A DNA stretch of 40,706 nt from JBCDCU01 sp039180865 (lineage in GTDB: Bacteria; Pseudomonadota; Alphaproteobacteria; Rhizobiales; JACESI01): NCBI GenBank assembly GCA_039180865.1, contig JBCDCZ010000008.1:1-40706 (forward strand). The letters are read 5' to 3'. Every line of letters starts with the position of its first letter. The first letter of the stretch is position 1. Shown here one piece after another: positions 35,901 to 40,706 of this stretch. The translations under genes and the position numbers were made by a program. The notes below the pieces were generated by a model that was not told where the DNA came from, did no database searches, and saw only the letters and a program-made list of their open reading frames with translations.

Positions 35901-38688
35901 CCGATCCGACAACTGTCCCAAAATAAGCAGTTGCACCTGCGACAGCGGTCTGGAAGAGCGTTTGGCCGAAGTTGTCAAAACCGTGCTCCAATAAGTTACT
36001 GACGAATGTCACAGCAGCCGCAACGGCAGCCGCACCAACAGGCGATAAAACCCGGGCGTTCTCTGCTGGAGCAGCTGTTCCAAACCCGTCTTTGAAACTG
36101 AATGTGATCTGGTCAACAGTCGCCTTAGCGCCGCCCCAATTCGTACTCTTGACAACTTCTGTGATCGCCGTTCGAATGGCGATGTTTCCCGCGAGTTGTG
36201 CCGCTTCACCACCAGAAATTTGGCCTTGGAGGGCGGTGGTGACGGCAAATTGAACTACGGCTCCCTTGATCGCACTACCAACTTCGCTATTTAAAAAGTC
36301 TGCCTGATCATCGGCAAGACCGGCGAAGTCGAGGAGTGCATTCGCACCGACCTGTACGCCGATTATAGTTGCATATTGCTCGGCAACATCTTCCAGATCG
36401 CCACCCGCGATGAGGTCAGCAATGATCTGCGGCGCCAAATTGGCGAGATGGAGAGGAACCTCCTCGACAGCTTTCCCTATCGGATCAAGAATTTCCTTGG
36501 CCAGAAGTTGGAGATGATCGATTACCTCGCCAAATGCAGTTTGTGTCCCATCGTCGTTATCGACGACCGCGTTCTCGCGATAAACTAAGATCCGTTTGTC
36601 ACCTTTTACGACCAAAGACGCTTGGGTGTTGTACTCGTCGAGTACGCCGACTTCCTCAAGCGCTTCGACCAGCCAGCTATTCTGGAAGTCTCCATCGACT
36701 TCAAAGAGCTTGATCTCCGATCGATTATGTACCCGGACGCCTTCGGCAATATACGTGTGGTGCGTATCAACCTCAAAATTGTAAGTCACCCAACCTATTG
36801 GTGATTTTTCAACTGCGAGATTTCCCGAACTTGCTTGGGCTGCATAAGCAACGTCAAAGAGAGCAGCCGTCTCTAAGCTATATGTGATACGGGTCACATC
36901 AACCGTTTCGAGATCGCCTGATGCGAGGACGATCTCAGCTTGGCCATCAACGACCATGTGACCTATCTTGCGGAAAGTTCCGGTGGGTGTGAGAAAGAGG
37001 TGTCCTTCCGTCACATGAATCGGATCTCTGTTATCGGCGAATTCCAATCTCAGGAAGTGGTCCGTGACGTTAGTAAAGAGTCTTGTCACTTCGCCAGCAA
37101 CAAGATCGCCATCTCGATCATGGGCGGTCACAAAATCACCGAGTTGAACCTCCTCGATCGCAATCGTCGAGCCGTCCGAAAGCAATATCCCCGTCCCGCC
37201 TGGAAAGCAGTTCTTAAATTCGGTTAGTTCACCAACAACATCATCACTGATTTCATCAAAAGTACGGGTATCCTGCGTGCTGGAAATCCCAGTCTCTTGC
37301 TCAATGAGTTGAGTAACCTGTTGTTTTTGAGCAGATGTCAGTTCTGCGTCCGGATCATCCAACAGGCCGAGCCACTCTTTGGCAGATCTTATACCATTTG
37401 CGAGACCGACAAGTGTCTCCGATTCAGGAAACAGCGCCGCCCCCAATTCGATAATCTGCGAAAGGCCCTGAATGTTTAAGGCCAGATCGTAACCAGTCCA
37501 AATAAGACCAATCGGCCCCCCGATAGCGCGGGCAAGCGTAGCTGCCGCCGTTTCAAACGCAGCCTGACTAGCGAATGCCACAAGAGCGTCAGAATCGATA
37601 TTGAGATTCGTTTCGCCGATTGCAGCGATGATCTCTTCGACGGTGAGATCATCCTTATTGAGTTGCTTTGCAACATAGGCCGCAACCAAGCCGATACCTA
37701 GACCGATTGTAACCTTACCAAAGATGCCTGACGCGCCGGATAGAGCGGAATCGAAATCGGCAATAAAACTACTACTAAAACGGATATGAGTCTGACCATC
37801 GGCGTCGGTGATCGACGCAAACCCTTTCTCGTCGATTTCCGCAATGAAGTTATTACCAGCTTGTCCAGTAGGCCCAACCACTTTGTTCTGGTCATCAAAA
37901 AATAACTCACCGTCAGAAATTTTTATATACTGGATTTTTTCGACTGGCTTTATATATTCAAAATTATCCTTTTGAAATTCAGCAAGTAACTTCCTTTCAA
38001 TTTTCCCAAGCTTTCCATCTGAGTTAAGTACTATATGTTTAGAAACATCATCTTGTTCCGAATTATATTGATCGATTAAGGCGCTGTCGACACCGTTTGC
38101 AAATATTCTCAAACCGCCCGCTGATGAAGCCGTGGAACCCGCTATAAGGTCGTCTTGGAGCACTTTTATGCGCAATTCAACTAATTTGGCTGCTGCGACG
38201 GGGTCGACATTATTGGCCAAATCTCTCGTGTACGCTTCTCGAATATTTTTGATCTGCGCACGGAGTTGCGTATTGTATTCTATGTGAACGCTGTCGCTGC
38301 CATTGTGGACACTCGTCCATTTTCCTAGATTCCCGCCCGCCTTTTGAGCATCAATGGTTTTTGGCTGGATGAGTAAATTGTTCGTAGAATCGATATCAAA
38401 TGTGAAGTTTCCGTCCGCATTATCATAAACAAGTCTAAAGAACGATGCGTTTTCTTTTACAATCGCCTCAGGGATGAGATGTTGTATCTGCGTATTGCTT
38501 CTCGGTGAACCCTCATTATTTATGGTTTGATATGTATTAACGTCTAGCCTCCAATCACCGACACCTGTTCCTTCGGGGCCTTTGGATTCCTGGTACTTTG
38601 AAGCTAGATCGTTATGAAGTTGAGATGTATTTTTATGCTTAAAGATATTTAGTCCTGGTCGATCGGACTGACTATTAGTACCAGACAT
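26665..38688 (-). CDS. Giant RTX protein with N-terminal AHH-like nuclease and Hint domain (type I secreted toxin candidate)
   Basis: 4007 residues. Residues 60-155 resemble the AHH group of HNH/Endonuclease VII nucleases: QHLIPE (H70), FDIDSTNNLLIQP (N104), then VHNGSDSVHIEYN (H128, H135, N139). A glycine/alanine-rich hydrophobic stretch lies at about 317-343. A complete Hint domain follows: C494 in NCFPGGTG, block B VTEGH (H563), and C-terminal VHN (N655) before Arg. A second hydrophobic, possibly membrane-active region is at 890-965. From 993 come RTX nonapeptides (GGxGxDxhx) by the dozen, with non-RTX inserts at about 1193-1330 and 2017-2163, six HCBP-related repeats, six FG-GAP/VCBS repeats and a C-terminal secretion region (3900-4007). 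The ATG at 38688 follows AAAGGA and overlaps the immunity-like gene by 14 bases. Nuclease identity is by pattern. Confidence 0.88.
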   Translation of the reverse strand: MSGTNSQSDRPGLNIFKHKNTSQLHNDLASKYQESKGPEGTGVGDWRLDVNTYQTINNEGSPRSNTQIQHLIPEAIVKENASFFRLVYDNADGNFTFDIDSTNNLLIQPKTIDAQKAGGNLGKWTSVHNGSDSVHIEYNTQLRAQIKNIREAYTRDLANNVDPVAAAKLVELRIKVLQDDLIAGSTASSAGGLRIFANGVDSALIDQYNSEQDDVSKHIVLNSDGKLGKIERKLLAEFQKDNFEYIKPVEKIQYIKISDGELFFDDQNKVVGPTGQAGNNFIAEIDEKGFASITDADGQTHIRFSSSFIADFDSALSGASGIFGKVTIGLGIGLVAAYVAKQLNKDDLTVEEIIAAIGETNLNIDSDALVAFASQAAFETAAATLARAIGGPIGLIWTGYDLALNIQGLSQIIELGAALFPESETLVGLANGIRSAKEWLGLLDDPDAELTSAQKQQVTQLIEQETGISSTQDTRTFDEISDDVVGELTEFKNCFPGGTGILLSDGSTIAIEEVQLGDFVTAHDRDGDLVAGEVTRLFTNVTDHFLRLEFADNRDPIHVTEGHLFLTPTGTFRKIGHMVVDGQAEIVLASGDLETVDVTRITYSLETAALFDVAYAAQASSGNLAVEKSPIGWVTYNFEVDTHHTYIAEGVRVHNRSEIKLFEVDGDFQNSWLVEALEEVGVLDEYNTQASLVVKGDKRILVYRENAVVDNDDGTQTAFGEVIDHLQLLAKEILDPIGKAVEEVPLHLANLAPQIIADLIAGGDLEDVAEQYATIIGVQVGANALLDFAGLADDQADFLNSEVGSAIKGAVVQFAVTTALQGQISGGEAAQLAGNIAIRTAITEVVKSTNWGGAKATVDQITFSFKDGFGTAAPAENARVLSPVGAAAVAAAVTFVSNLLEHGFDNFGQTLFQTAVAGATAYFGTVVGSALVPVLGPFGPILGSLLGSKLASLFNGLFNFTPPPPLVEYTDNGDGTFTITVTEISGGYIARAREGQDDILIGASGTDTLIGSSGDNELIGGEGNDRLEGEGGNDTASGGEGNDELNGGDGSDLLIGGNGDDIIYGDSVLDYQDAVDYVARSFVATQGEEGPGEGGDDESGDQERGSGLGGSNNDLIIAGAGNDQAFAGIGDDIVLGGYGDDRLFGDGGNDFVNGGGHDDYIDGGAGVDTLIGEAGNDQLFGGAGNDAVYGGQVVTLFATDLTATIETWLNSEAATNSALKVDLGLEAYETLTNLDGKPFAGALTLREALLNVVGRVEGSIDDKLKGGSSTTSPGAQFLAWLAIANAALLARVNAGEFEYLDPAYIDAFSASLDPETGEADGSVTVFAQRSVEIGDGDDTLDGGDGDDFLTGGFGADTLLGGAGNDTLYGDAVETLSDANGEITETERGDGADFIDGGDGDDYVLGGGGDDAIYGGLGNDTLIGGAGNDVIFGGEGDDIILGGTGNDMLYGDAGIDELSGDEGDDTLYGGDGGDALIGGAGADTLDGGNEADYLEGNEGDDTLFGGSGGDLIGGDTLVAIEEADGTVTGYTSVDSGNDTIRGGDGNDTIYGGAGDDLLYGDTGNDVVDGGEGADLLEGGEGDDLLLGNAGDDNLVGGIGTDILEGGEGNDTLTGGVGDDVVYGDAGDDTLISDQGNDTLRGGDGNDIYEIEIMGGMVTISDASGIDGIKLTNGYKAKDVLLEVDGEDLIVRSRADAAHSIRIEGQLGADGPLIETVFFENDSFEINIANVMIGSEGNDEILGTSEDDTILSLEGDDSVFGLGGHDFIDGGPGNDIIYGGDGSDTVHGSGADDLLSGDLGDDTVVDGMGSDRLIGGAGADTFVITNNDGDTDRVLDFEDGVDAIDLSSFGREFVTEKQMQLFGYDIAQSGVNATITLKDGQTLIVEETAASSLSESDFQFDITEIAGVTGTSANERINGTAGDDTIIDGGGFDVLTGGAGADTFEITKGAGDVDQVTDFTLGEDRLDLSAVDNLISVDQFTFEQVGADTLIHQSDGQIVILENVDAASLTDTDFRFDTFEDLTGQATRFSGSVTYDFSADNATEADDTDFGVATNNDTVAYADASTTGTRSASVGLPSNHSDFNNRANPFDDGTPISVDNNAFWDSGLPFISDNELVQPSSFSALSTYQVAGAGTYYGQTAYTVIREQGESVSYEWYIDATGVNQTLNGGHWNETITGRDGHDKIYANEGNDVVNSGNGNDWVFGDDGADTINGGNGYDYLRGGTGNDTINGGNHNDSLYGEDGNDTLRGGSGNDYVHGGVGSDHLEGDSGNDHLRGDSGNDTLYGEQGNDRLEGDGGTDDLYGGDGSDILIGGSGNDYLSGSTHDDSLYGGSGLDSLYGGAGNDFLDGGADSDFLKGDSGNDLLIGGAGADSLYGGTGNDRLEGTSGANVLSGDDGADLIIGGVDGDRIFGGAGDDLIRAGTGDDYIEGGAGNDLIEGESGQNWIHGGAGVDAIYGGTGDEIIYGGSGRDLIEGGDGSDQIDGGTNSDTLSGGAGHDAISGGEGNDLLSGNEGDDILLGGEGSDILDGGAGKDRLLGEAGNDVLEGGDGNDILEGGEGNDTLSGDGGADWLEGGDGDDVLIGGIGGDILTGGQGVDEFRFTSVTDSTPFGIDVITDFTVGEDLINLDGVGLSFSDLSIIEEGGDTVLAAANGFAIKIKGEGHDLSETSFGRLIELTGSLGGDTLTAGEEHAAVHALDGDDLIDAGIEGTAVHGSRILNGQAGNDTYVIRKQSGDNWITLDGEGASGGTDVVRFEDLALGDITFAREDDASNGAVLVLSWMRDGFPGSLRIAEMGSHIERFEFADGASVSAIDADSFGSGGDRFYGTAGDDFIVGQSGSDYLYGGEGNDTLDGGGGTADLNQTLYGEAGDDTYIIGKNDASTWINLSGESSGGGTDTVRFKDLTLADITITTFANSSQGDVLRFDWNKDGYSGTLRISEMGQHIERFEFANGSSVSAIDADYSSFGRDRLSGTSGDDFIIGQSTADFIYGGAGNDTLDGAGNSDGLATIAQYLYGQAGNDTYLIGKNDANTWINKDAETSGGGTDIVRFKDLTLADISISSEIHSSNGEVLRFDWSKDGETGYLRVADMGQYIERFEFADGSSVSAIDADFVSNGRDRLDGTSGDDFIIGQTTSDYIYGGAGNDIIDGGGSSGSQYLNGETGNDTYLFGNQSGGTWITLNGERDGWGTDVVRFTDLTLADITISSFSHSSQGEVLRFDWSKDGITGGLSIAEMGSHIERFEFADGSAVSSIDADFASNGRDRLYGTSGDDLIIGQSTSDYIYGGAGNDIIEGGGTNVSQYLYGEAGNDTYLFGTVNGGTWITLDGERAGWGTDVIRFTDLTLDDIIVSSFSHSTQGEVLRFDWTKDGVSGGVSIAEMGAHIERFEFADGTVLSAINGDVDSFGRDHLYGTSGDDFIRGQGTPEFIFAGNGDDIIDAGGNSEAAAQYLHGEAGNDTYLIGMDDGITWINRDAEISSGGIDTVSFTDLTLSDLTISTVTSSSQGESLYLSWNEGGYSGELRIADMAEHIERFEFADGVMLSADDLAPITLGHDLVAGGASNDHLVGDQTAGQFEFDDLIFATGSYSSSPTGWGREIYERRVADVNGDGRADIIGFGSSITYVSLGRADGTFAGSIHGTTGFTGTGWGNETNERVVVDVNGDGRADIVGFGSSVTYVALGQADGTFGAHFVAHDNFANADGWGVESSERRVADVNGDGRADIVGFGSSVTYVAFGLADGTFGTHFVAHDGFATSDGWGVESSERRVADVNGDGRADIVGFGTSNVFVALGQSDGTFQSLGTYAHGGFDTNSGWGNEAHERRVADVNGDGRADIVGFGSAGTVVALGQADGTFGSSFMATSDLSSSTASWGLEHTEREVGDVNGDGFVDIVGFDLNGVYVGLAVPTGTNDVVVGGEGDDTLVGGGRADILTGGSGEDVFRYDLLSDSTINATDVITDFDRSADVIDLSALNVAFADVVVTENAADTEVELANTDFRVKLDGTGHNLTADQFVF
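26985..27960 (-). repeat. Six FG-GAP/VCBS-type repeats in the RTX giant
   Basis: The motif DVNGDGRADIVGFG recurs with near-identical DNA centred near 27046, 27220, 27388, 27553, 27718 and 27883. Each unit is 165-174 bases (about 55 residues). The motif matches the calcium-binding FG-GAP/VCBS repeat of integrin-alpha-like beta-propellers. Six or seven blades would close one propeller, so this may be one complete domain. The high DNA identity between units suggests recent duplication or gene conversion. Confidence 0.85.
28010..30740 (-). repeat. Six ~145-residue HCBP-related repeats in the RTX giant
   Basis: Each unit of about 430-445 bases contains GTSGDDFIIGQ, an RTX nonapeptide, YLYGEAGNDTYLFG, and the haemolysin-type calcium-binding related (HCBP) segment TDVVRFTDLTLADI ... 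EMGSHIERFEFADG. Copies of the GDDFI segment fall near 28446, 28882, 29312, 29757 and 30198; the unit furthest upstream (toward 30740) is more diverged. The inner units are closely similar at DNA level, so copy number may vary between strains. Confidence 0.85.
30750..35720 (-). repeat. Main RTX nonapeptide arrays
   Basis: Residues from about 993 to 2645 contain long runs of GGxGxDxhx nonapeptides (for example GGEGNDRLEGEGGNDT and GGAGNDTLYGD), which form calcium-binding parallel beta-rolls on secretion. The arrays are interrupted by a helical insert (34690-35112), a beta-rich insert (32195-32640) and short ITDF-type capping segments. The regular codon periodicity causes long spurious reading frames on the plus strand. 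Confidence 0.9.
36724..37209 (-). other. Hint (intein-like) autoprocessing domain inside the RTX giant
   Basis: Residues 494-655 of the giant. All key positions are present: the nucleophile Cys in NCFPGGTG, the TxxH block (VTEGH), and the C-terminal block YNFEVDTHHTYIAEG ending VHN. The residue after Asn is Arg, not Cys/Ser/Thr, so full intein splicing is not expected. N-terminal cleavage, releasing everything upstream of C494, or Asn cyclisation is more likely. This matches the PT-Hint and bacterial-intein-like classes seen in polymorphic toxins. Confidence 0.85.
38280..38510 (-). other. AHH-like HNH/Endonuclease VII nuclease domain
   Basis: Residues about 60-137 of the giant. The order QHLIP, then a helix, then DxxNNLLIQP, then HNGSDxxHxxYN follows the AHH-family signature (A-H-H-[IL]-[VI]-P ... 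N-G-[IV]-x-L-P ... H-x-G-S-H-xx-Y-N). Gln replaces the first His of AHH, and Asp-Ser-Val replaces the direct Ser-His spacing, so this is a divergent member. The surrounding DNA is A+T-rich (14 G+C of 60 at 37921-37980), unlike the RTX region. Confidence 0.65.
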
Positions 38689-39409
38689 GACAAACGTCCT
38701 TTCGGTCTATGCCTTTAGTTTCTTTAAATCCTACAAACTTCCGCTTTTTCACATCTTTGAAGAAAGATTCATTGCAGTAGAAAACATCGTCGCCGCCAGC
38801 GAATTTGAACTTCCAAAGCGGAAGAGCTCCGACGAAGTCCTGAATATCTGGACGCTCCACAATTGTTCGAAGACAATAACTTTCTTGACGGAATCCATCG
38901 CGGGAAGCCCGTCCAAGAGATGCATCAGTCATTCCGGTTTCCGGCGATCCACCCTCAACGATCTCTTCTGAATGAAGCTCGATTTCTAGAAGCCGGCAGC
39001 AAACCATCCGGTAAAATTGAGTGTGTACGTACGGCTCATTGGTCTTAAAGTTGTAGAGTTTGATCGGAATGAACTGATGTACGTTCGGGTCAACTTCTTC
39101 GACGTAATCTTTGAATGCCTGCGTAACTAATGGAACCGGCGCCGCTGTCCAAAAATCTGGAACTTTTTTCGGATCGGGCTCTTTTCTTTCGTCAAATGTG
39201 ACCAGATTTTCATTTTCACTCAACTTATCCGGGTCGATTCCATTCGGAAGCGCCCAGACTTTCACGCCATCAATACCTGGATCGTCTTGCGAGATATCCG
39301 CAAGATCCTGGTATTCTGAAAACAGGAGCTCCTTAGGTCGCCCCCTGTCCAACAAATAGATGTTGAAACGAGGAGAACCGACATTTGTACTAATTCGATA
39401 AAGCATCAC
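38675..39409 (-). CDS. Imm11-like immunity protein
   Basis: 244 residues with no signal peptide, so cytoplasmic. The pattern resembles the Imm11 (formerly DUF1629) immunity family: a beta-rich N-terminus, then DFWTAAPVPLVTQAFKDYVEE, the strand QFIPIKLYNF, a YxMxxCRLLEIELHSE segment, and the closing FYCNESFFKDVKKRKFVGFKE that recalls the family's typical ending (seen-helix-GFKF). The similarity is by eye and moderate. Its end overlaps the RTX giant's start by 14 bases and carries that gene's ribosome-binding site, so the two are translationally coupled. This is what an immunity gene for an N-terminal toxin would look like. The expected role is to bind and block the AHH-like nuclease before secretion. 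Confidence 0.65.
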   Translation of the reverse strand: MMLYRISTNVGSPRFNIYLLDRGRPKELLFSEYQDLADISQDDPGIDGVKVWALPNGIDPDKLSENENLVTFDERKEPDPKKVPDFWTAAPVPLVTQAFKDYVEEVDPNVHQFIPIKLYNFKTNEPYVHTQFYRMVCCRLLEIELHSEEIVEGGSPETGMTDASLGRASRDGFRQESYCLRTIVERPDIQDFVGALPLWKFKFAGGDDVFYCNESFFKDVKKRKFVGFKETKGIDRKDVCHVWY

Positions 39410-39415
39410 TTCCCC

Positions 39416-40333
39416 TCAGTTCATTCGGGCGGGCTGAAGCCGCAGCATGGCCGTCGGCGCTTCCTGCCCTTCTGTTGTTTCAAAGGAAACCACGAATTGT
39501 TCGTCAGCTGAGAGCCCGATTGAGTGGCCGTGCTGAAGTACAGGGCCGCTCGCAAAAAGATACCCCACCACGCCCCGAAGGCGCTCCATCATCTCGGCTG
39601 GAGGGCGCGGAAGGAAAGTAATCTCTACCTCATAACCAAGATAAGCTGCGAGGCCGTGTGTACGTCCTGCAATGAGCTCGGGCCCAGCATCTGTCTTGTC
39701 GGAGAAAAGCCGTAAGCTCACCCAGTACGGATAGGGAAGACCACTCCCGGCACCCTTTTCGCCTTTCTGGTTGCGCATATAGACGTCATGCGCCCTTGCG
39801 CATGCAGTCGTAAAATCCACTTTATCAAGGAGTTCTTGACTGTTTAACCAGAACAATCCTGTCATCAAAACAAGTCCGCTCATCTTCGCTGCGAACTTCA
39901 TCAGAAAGATCGATTGTGTGACGGTATCTCCGAAGTGCGCAACGGGCGATAAAGCGCCCATAACGATGTGGGCTTGATGCTCCTTGACTATTCTCGAAAG
40001 CGATTCCCGTTTCGGCGACTTCTGCACCGTTGCAAAAAACTCTTCTTCGGGGACCGGCTGGGGCACGATAAACATCGTGAAGGTGCGATCGTTCACCTTC
40101 AAAACAAAAACAGTGCCATCACTATCTTCATTGAGAAGTTCGGTACTGTCATTTTCAGCTGCGTAAGCTTTCACTCTTGCCAATAGAGCTTCCGGCGCTA
40201 TCGCCGCCGAATCTTTAACGAGACCAATGATGGAGGGAGAACTGGGCGCAATCGGTTCGATAGACATGGTTTGGTGGAAACCTTTTCTGCTGTGCTGGTT
40301 GGAGTGCGGCAATTGCCGCCGGGCATTTTGCAT
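39416..40333 (-). CDS. DUF4261-like protein at the head of the secretion operon
   Basis: 306 residues with no signal peptide. The C-terminal part (GLAAYLGYEVEITFLPRPP, then RLRGVVGYLFASGPVLQHGHSIG) resembles the end of DUF4261 proteins, where a Y-L-x-x-G-x-V-x-x-G-x-T-I-G motif is common. The middle has HQAHIVMGALSP. I chose the ATG at 40333, which follows GAAGGAG by six bases; a later ATG at 40267 has no ribosome-binding site. It ends six bases before the Imm11-like gene. DUF4261 has no assigned function; a second immunity protein or a dedicated chaperone are both possible. Confidence 0.7.
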   Translation of the reverse strand: MQNARRQLPHSNQHSRKGFHQTMSIEPIAPSSPSIIGLVKDSAAIAPEALLARVKAYAAENDSTELLNEDSDGTVFVLKVNDRTFTMFIVPQPVPEEEFFATVQKSPKRESLSRIVKEHQAHIVMGALSPVAHFGDTVTQSIFLMKFAAKMSGLVLMTGLFWLNSQELLDKVDFTTACARAHDVYMRNQKGEKGAGSGLPYPYWVSLRLFSDKTDAGPELIAGRTHGLAAYLGYEVEITFLPRPPAEMMERLRGVVGYLFASGPVLQHGHSIGLSADEQFVVSFETTEGQEAPTAMLRLQPARMN

Positions 40334-40706
40334 AAGGGCTCCTTCGCGGCCAAGCATCCTTTGGCACACGCCTCAAATCTATCTCGATGTCTGATTTCAA
40401 TTGAAACGCGCGACACCTTCGCGCGCAATCGTGTGGTGTTTAAACCCGCCGAATATTCGGCCAGATGATTTTAATTACTTTGTCCAGTCTTCTGAATCTC
40501 CCAGAAACAAATACCTAACCGAAAAAGCAGGCATAATTGTCAATGAATACTCAAATTCCAAACCGATCCCGATTAAATTTCGGGCCAACCACTTATCAAA
40601 CATTGAATAATCTGGAGGCCGAATTCACCAGTTTGTGATCCTGAAATGACGTTAGATGAAGGACGACCATTTCGTCAATTGAGTCACATTGGCGAGATGA
40701 TCCATA
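40334..40706 (-). promoter_or_regulatory. Upstream region of the secretion/toxin operon
   Basis: No supportable gene. On the minus strand there is a TTGACA at 40538-40543 that could be a -35 element; a TAGGTA-like -10 follows at a loose 20-base spacing, so the promoter is tentative. A perfect 14-base palindrome, GCCGAATATTCGGC, lies at 40448-40461, about 115 bases before the first gene, and looks like an operator. GANTC sites occur at 40494-40498 and 40681-40685. Confidence 0.4.

Noticed and set aside
36724..37209. A mobile splicing intein
   Set aside because: The residue after the C-terminal Asn is Arg, there is no homing endonuclease, and the host protein is not a usual intein target. A cleaving Hint domain explains it better.
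26665..38688. LapA-type biofilm adhesin with LapD/LapG control
   Set aside because: There is no N-terminal retention module with a di-alanine cleavage site, and no LapD or LapG gene in the window. A nuclease-Hint start with immunity-like neighbours fits better, although the repeat head may still bind surfaces.
40401..40610. Short plus-strand frame at the right edge
   Set aside because: No ribosome-binding site, no recognisable features, and it overlaps the likely promoter region of the toxin operon.
1..40706. tRNA, rRNA or insertion sequence
   Set aside because: I saw no cloverleaf-like sequence, rRNA segment, transposase or terminal inverted repeats. The foreign-looking DNA at 21.9-23.6 kb and 37.9-38.7 kb has no visible mobile element, which favours recombination of modules.

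Overview
The window comes from an alphaproteobacterium. The evidence is an intact CtrA regulator, a ChpT phosphotransferase, the alphaproteobacterial envelope protein EipA (DUF1134), an alphaproteobacterial-type long SerC, and clustered GANTC (CcrM methylation) sites ahead of ctrA and chpT. I cannot fix the order or genus. Base composition is moderately G+C-rich (about 55-60% in core genes), with a few strikingly A+T-rich patches that mark acquired DNA.

Region 1 (1-7900) is a signalling island. ctrA reads rightward and converges on a leftward chemotaxis operon, cheA-cheW-cheY-cheB-cheR. Behind that operon lies chpT, the histidine phosphotransferase that feeds phosphate to CtrA. ctrA and the che operon end in back-to-back hairpin terminators. 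CheA is a long hybrid kinase with two CheW-like domains and a C-terminal receiver. Candidate CtrA boxes lie upstream of cheA and eipA.

Region 2 (8000-20800) is housekeeping: a YHS-domain membrane protein, eipA, a coiled-coil membrane protein, a small membrane protein, rluD, a DMT-family transporter, purA, a large Pro/Glu-rich membrane protein, rpoH, serA and serC. The serC leader contains two perfect hairpins and may be a regulatory RNA.

Region 3 (21000-40700) is the accessory locus and the most interesting part. Seven leftward genes lie in one tightly packed, partly overlapping operon. In transcription order they are a DUF4261-like protein, an Imm11-like immunity protein, a 4007-residue RTX giant, a type I secretion ABC transporter, its HlyD-type adaptor, an A+T-rich orphan membrane-anchored protein, and a 600-residue Hint-domain protein. 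The giant starts with what looks like an AHH-type HNH/Endonuclease VII nuclease domain, followed by a complete Hint (intein-like) autoprocessing domain. After these come long RTX calcium-binding arrays, six HCBP-related repeats, six FG-GAP/VCBS repeats and a C-terminal type I secretion region.

My reading is that this is a polymorphic-toxin system adapted to type I secretion. Because the secretion signal is C-terminal, the toxin lies at the N-terminus, the self-cleaving Hint domain lies behind it, and the immunity gene lies on the 5' side. This is the mirror image of the usual C-terminal-toxin layout. The second Hint gene repeats the plan: an A+T-rich N-terminal module is joined to a G+C-rich Hint half, and an A+T-rich partner gene lies directly 5' of it. 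No outer-membrane TolC channel is encoded in the window.
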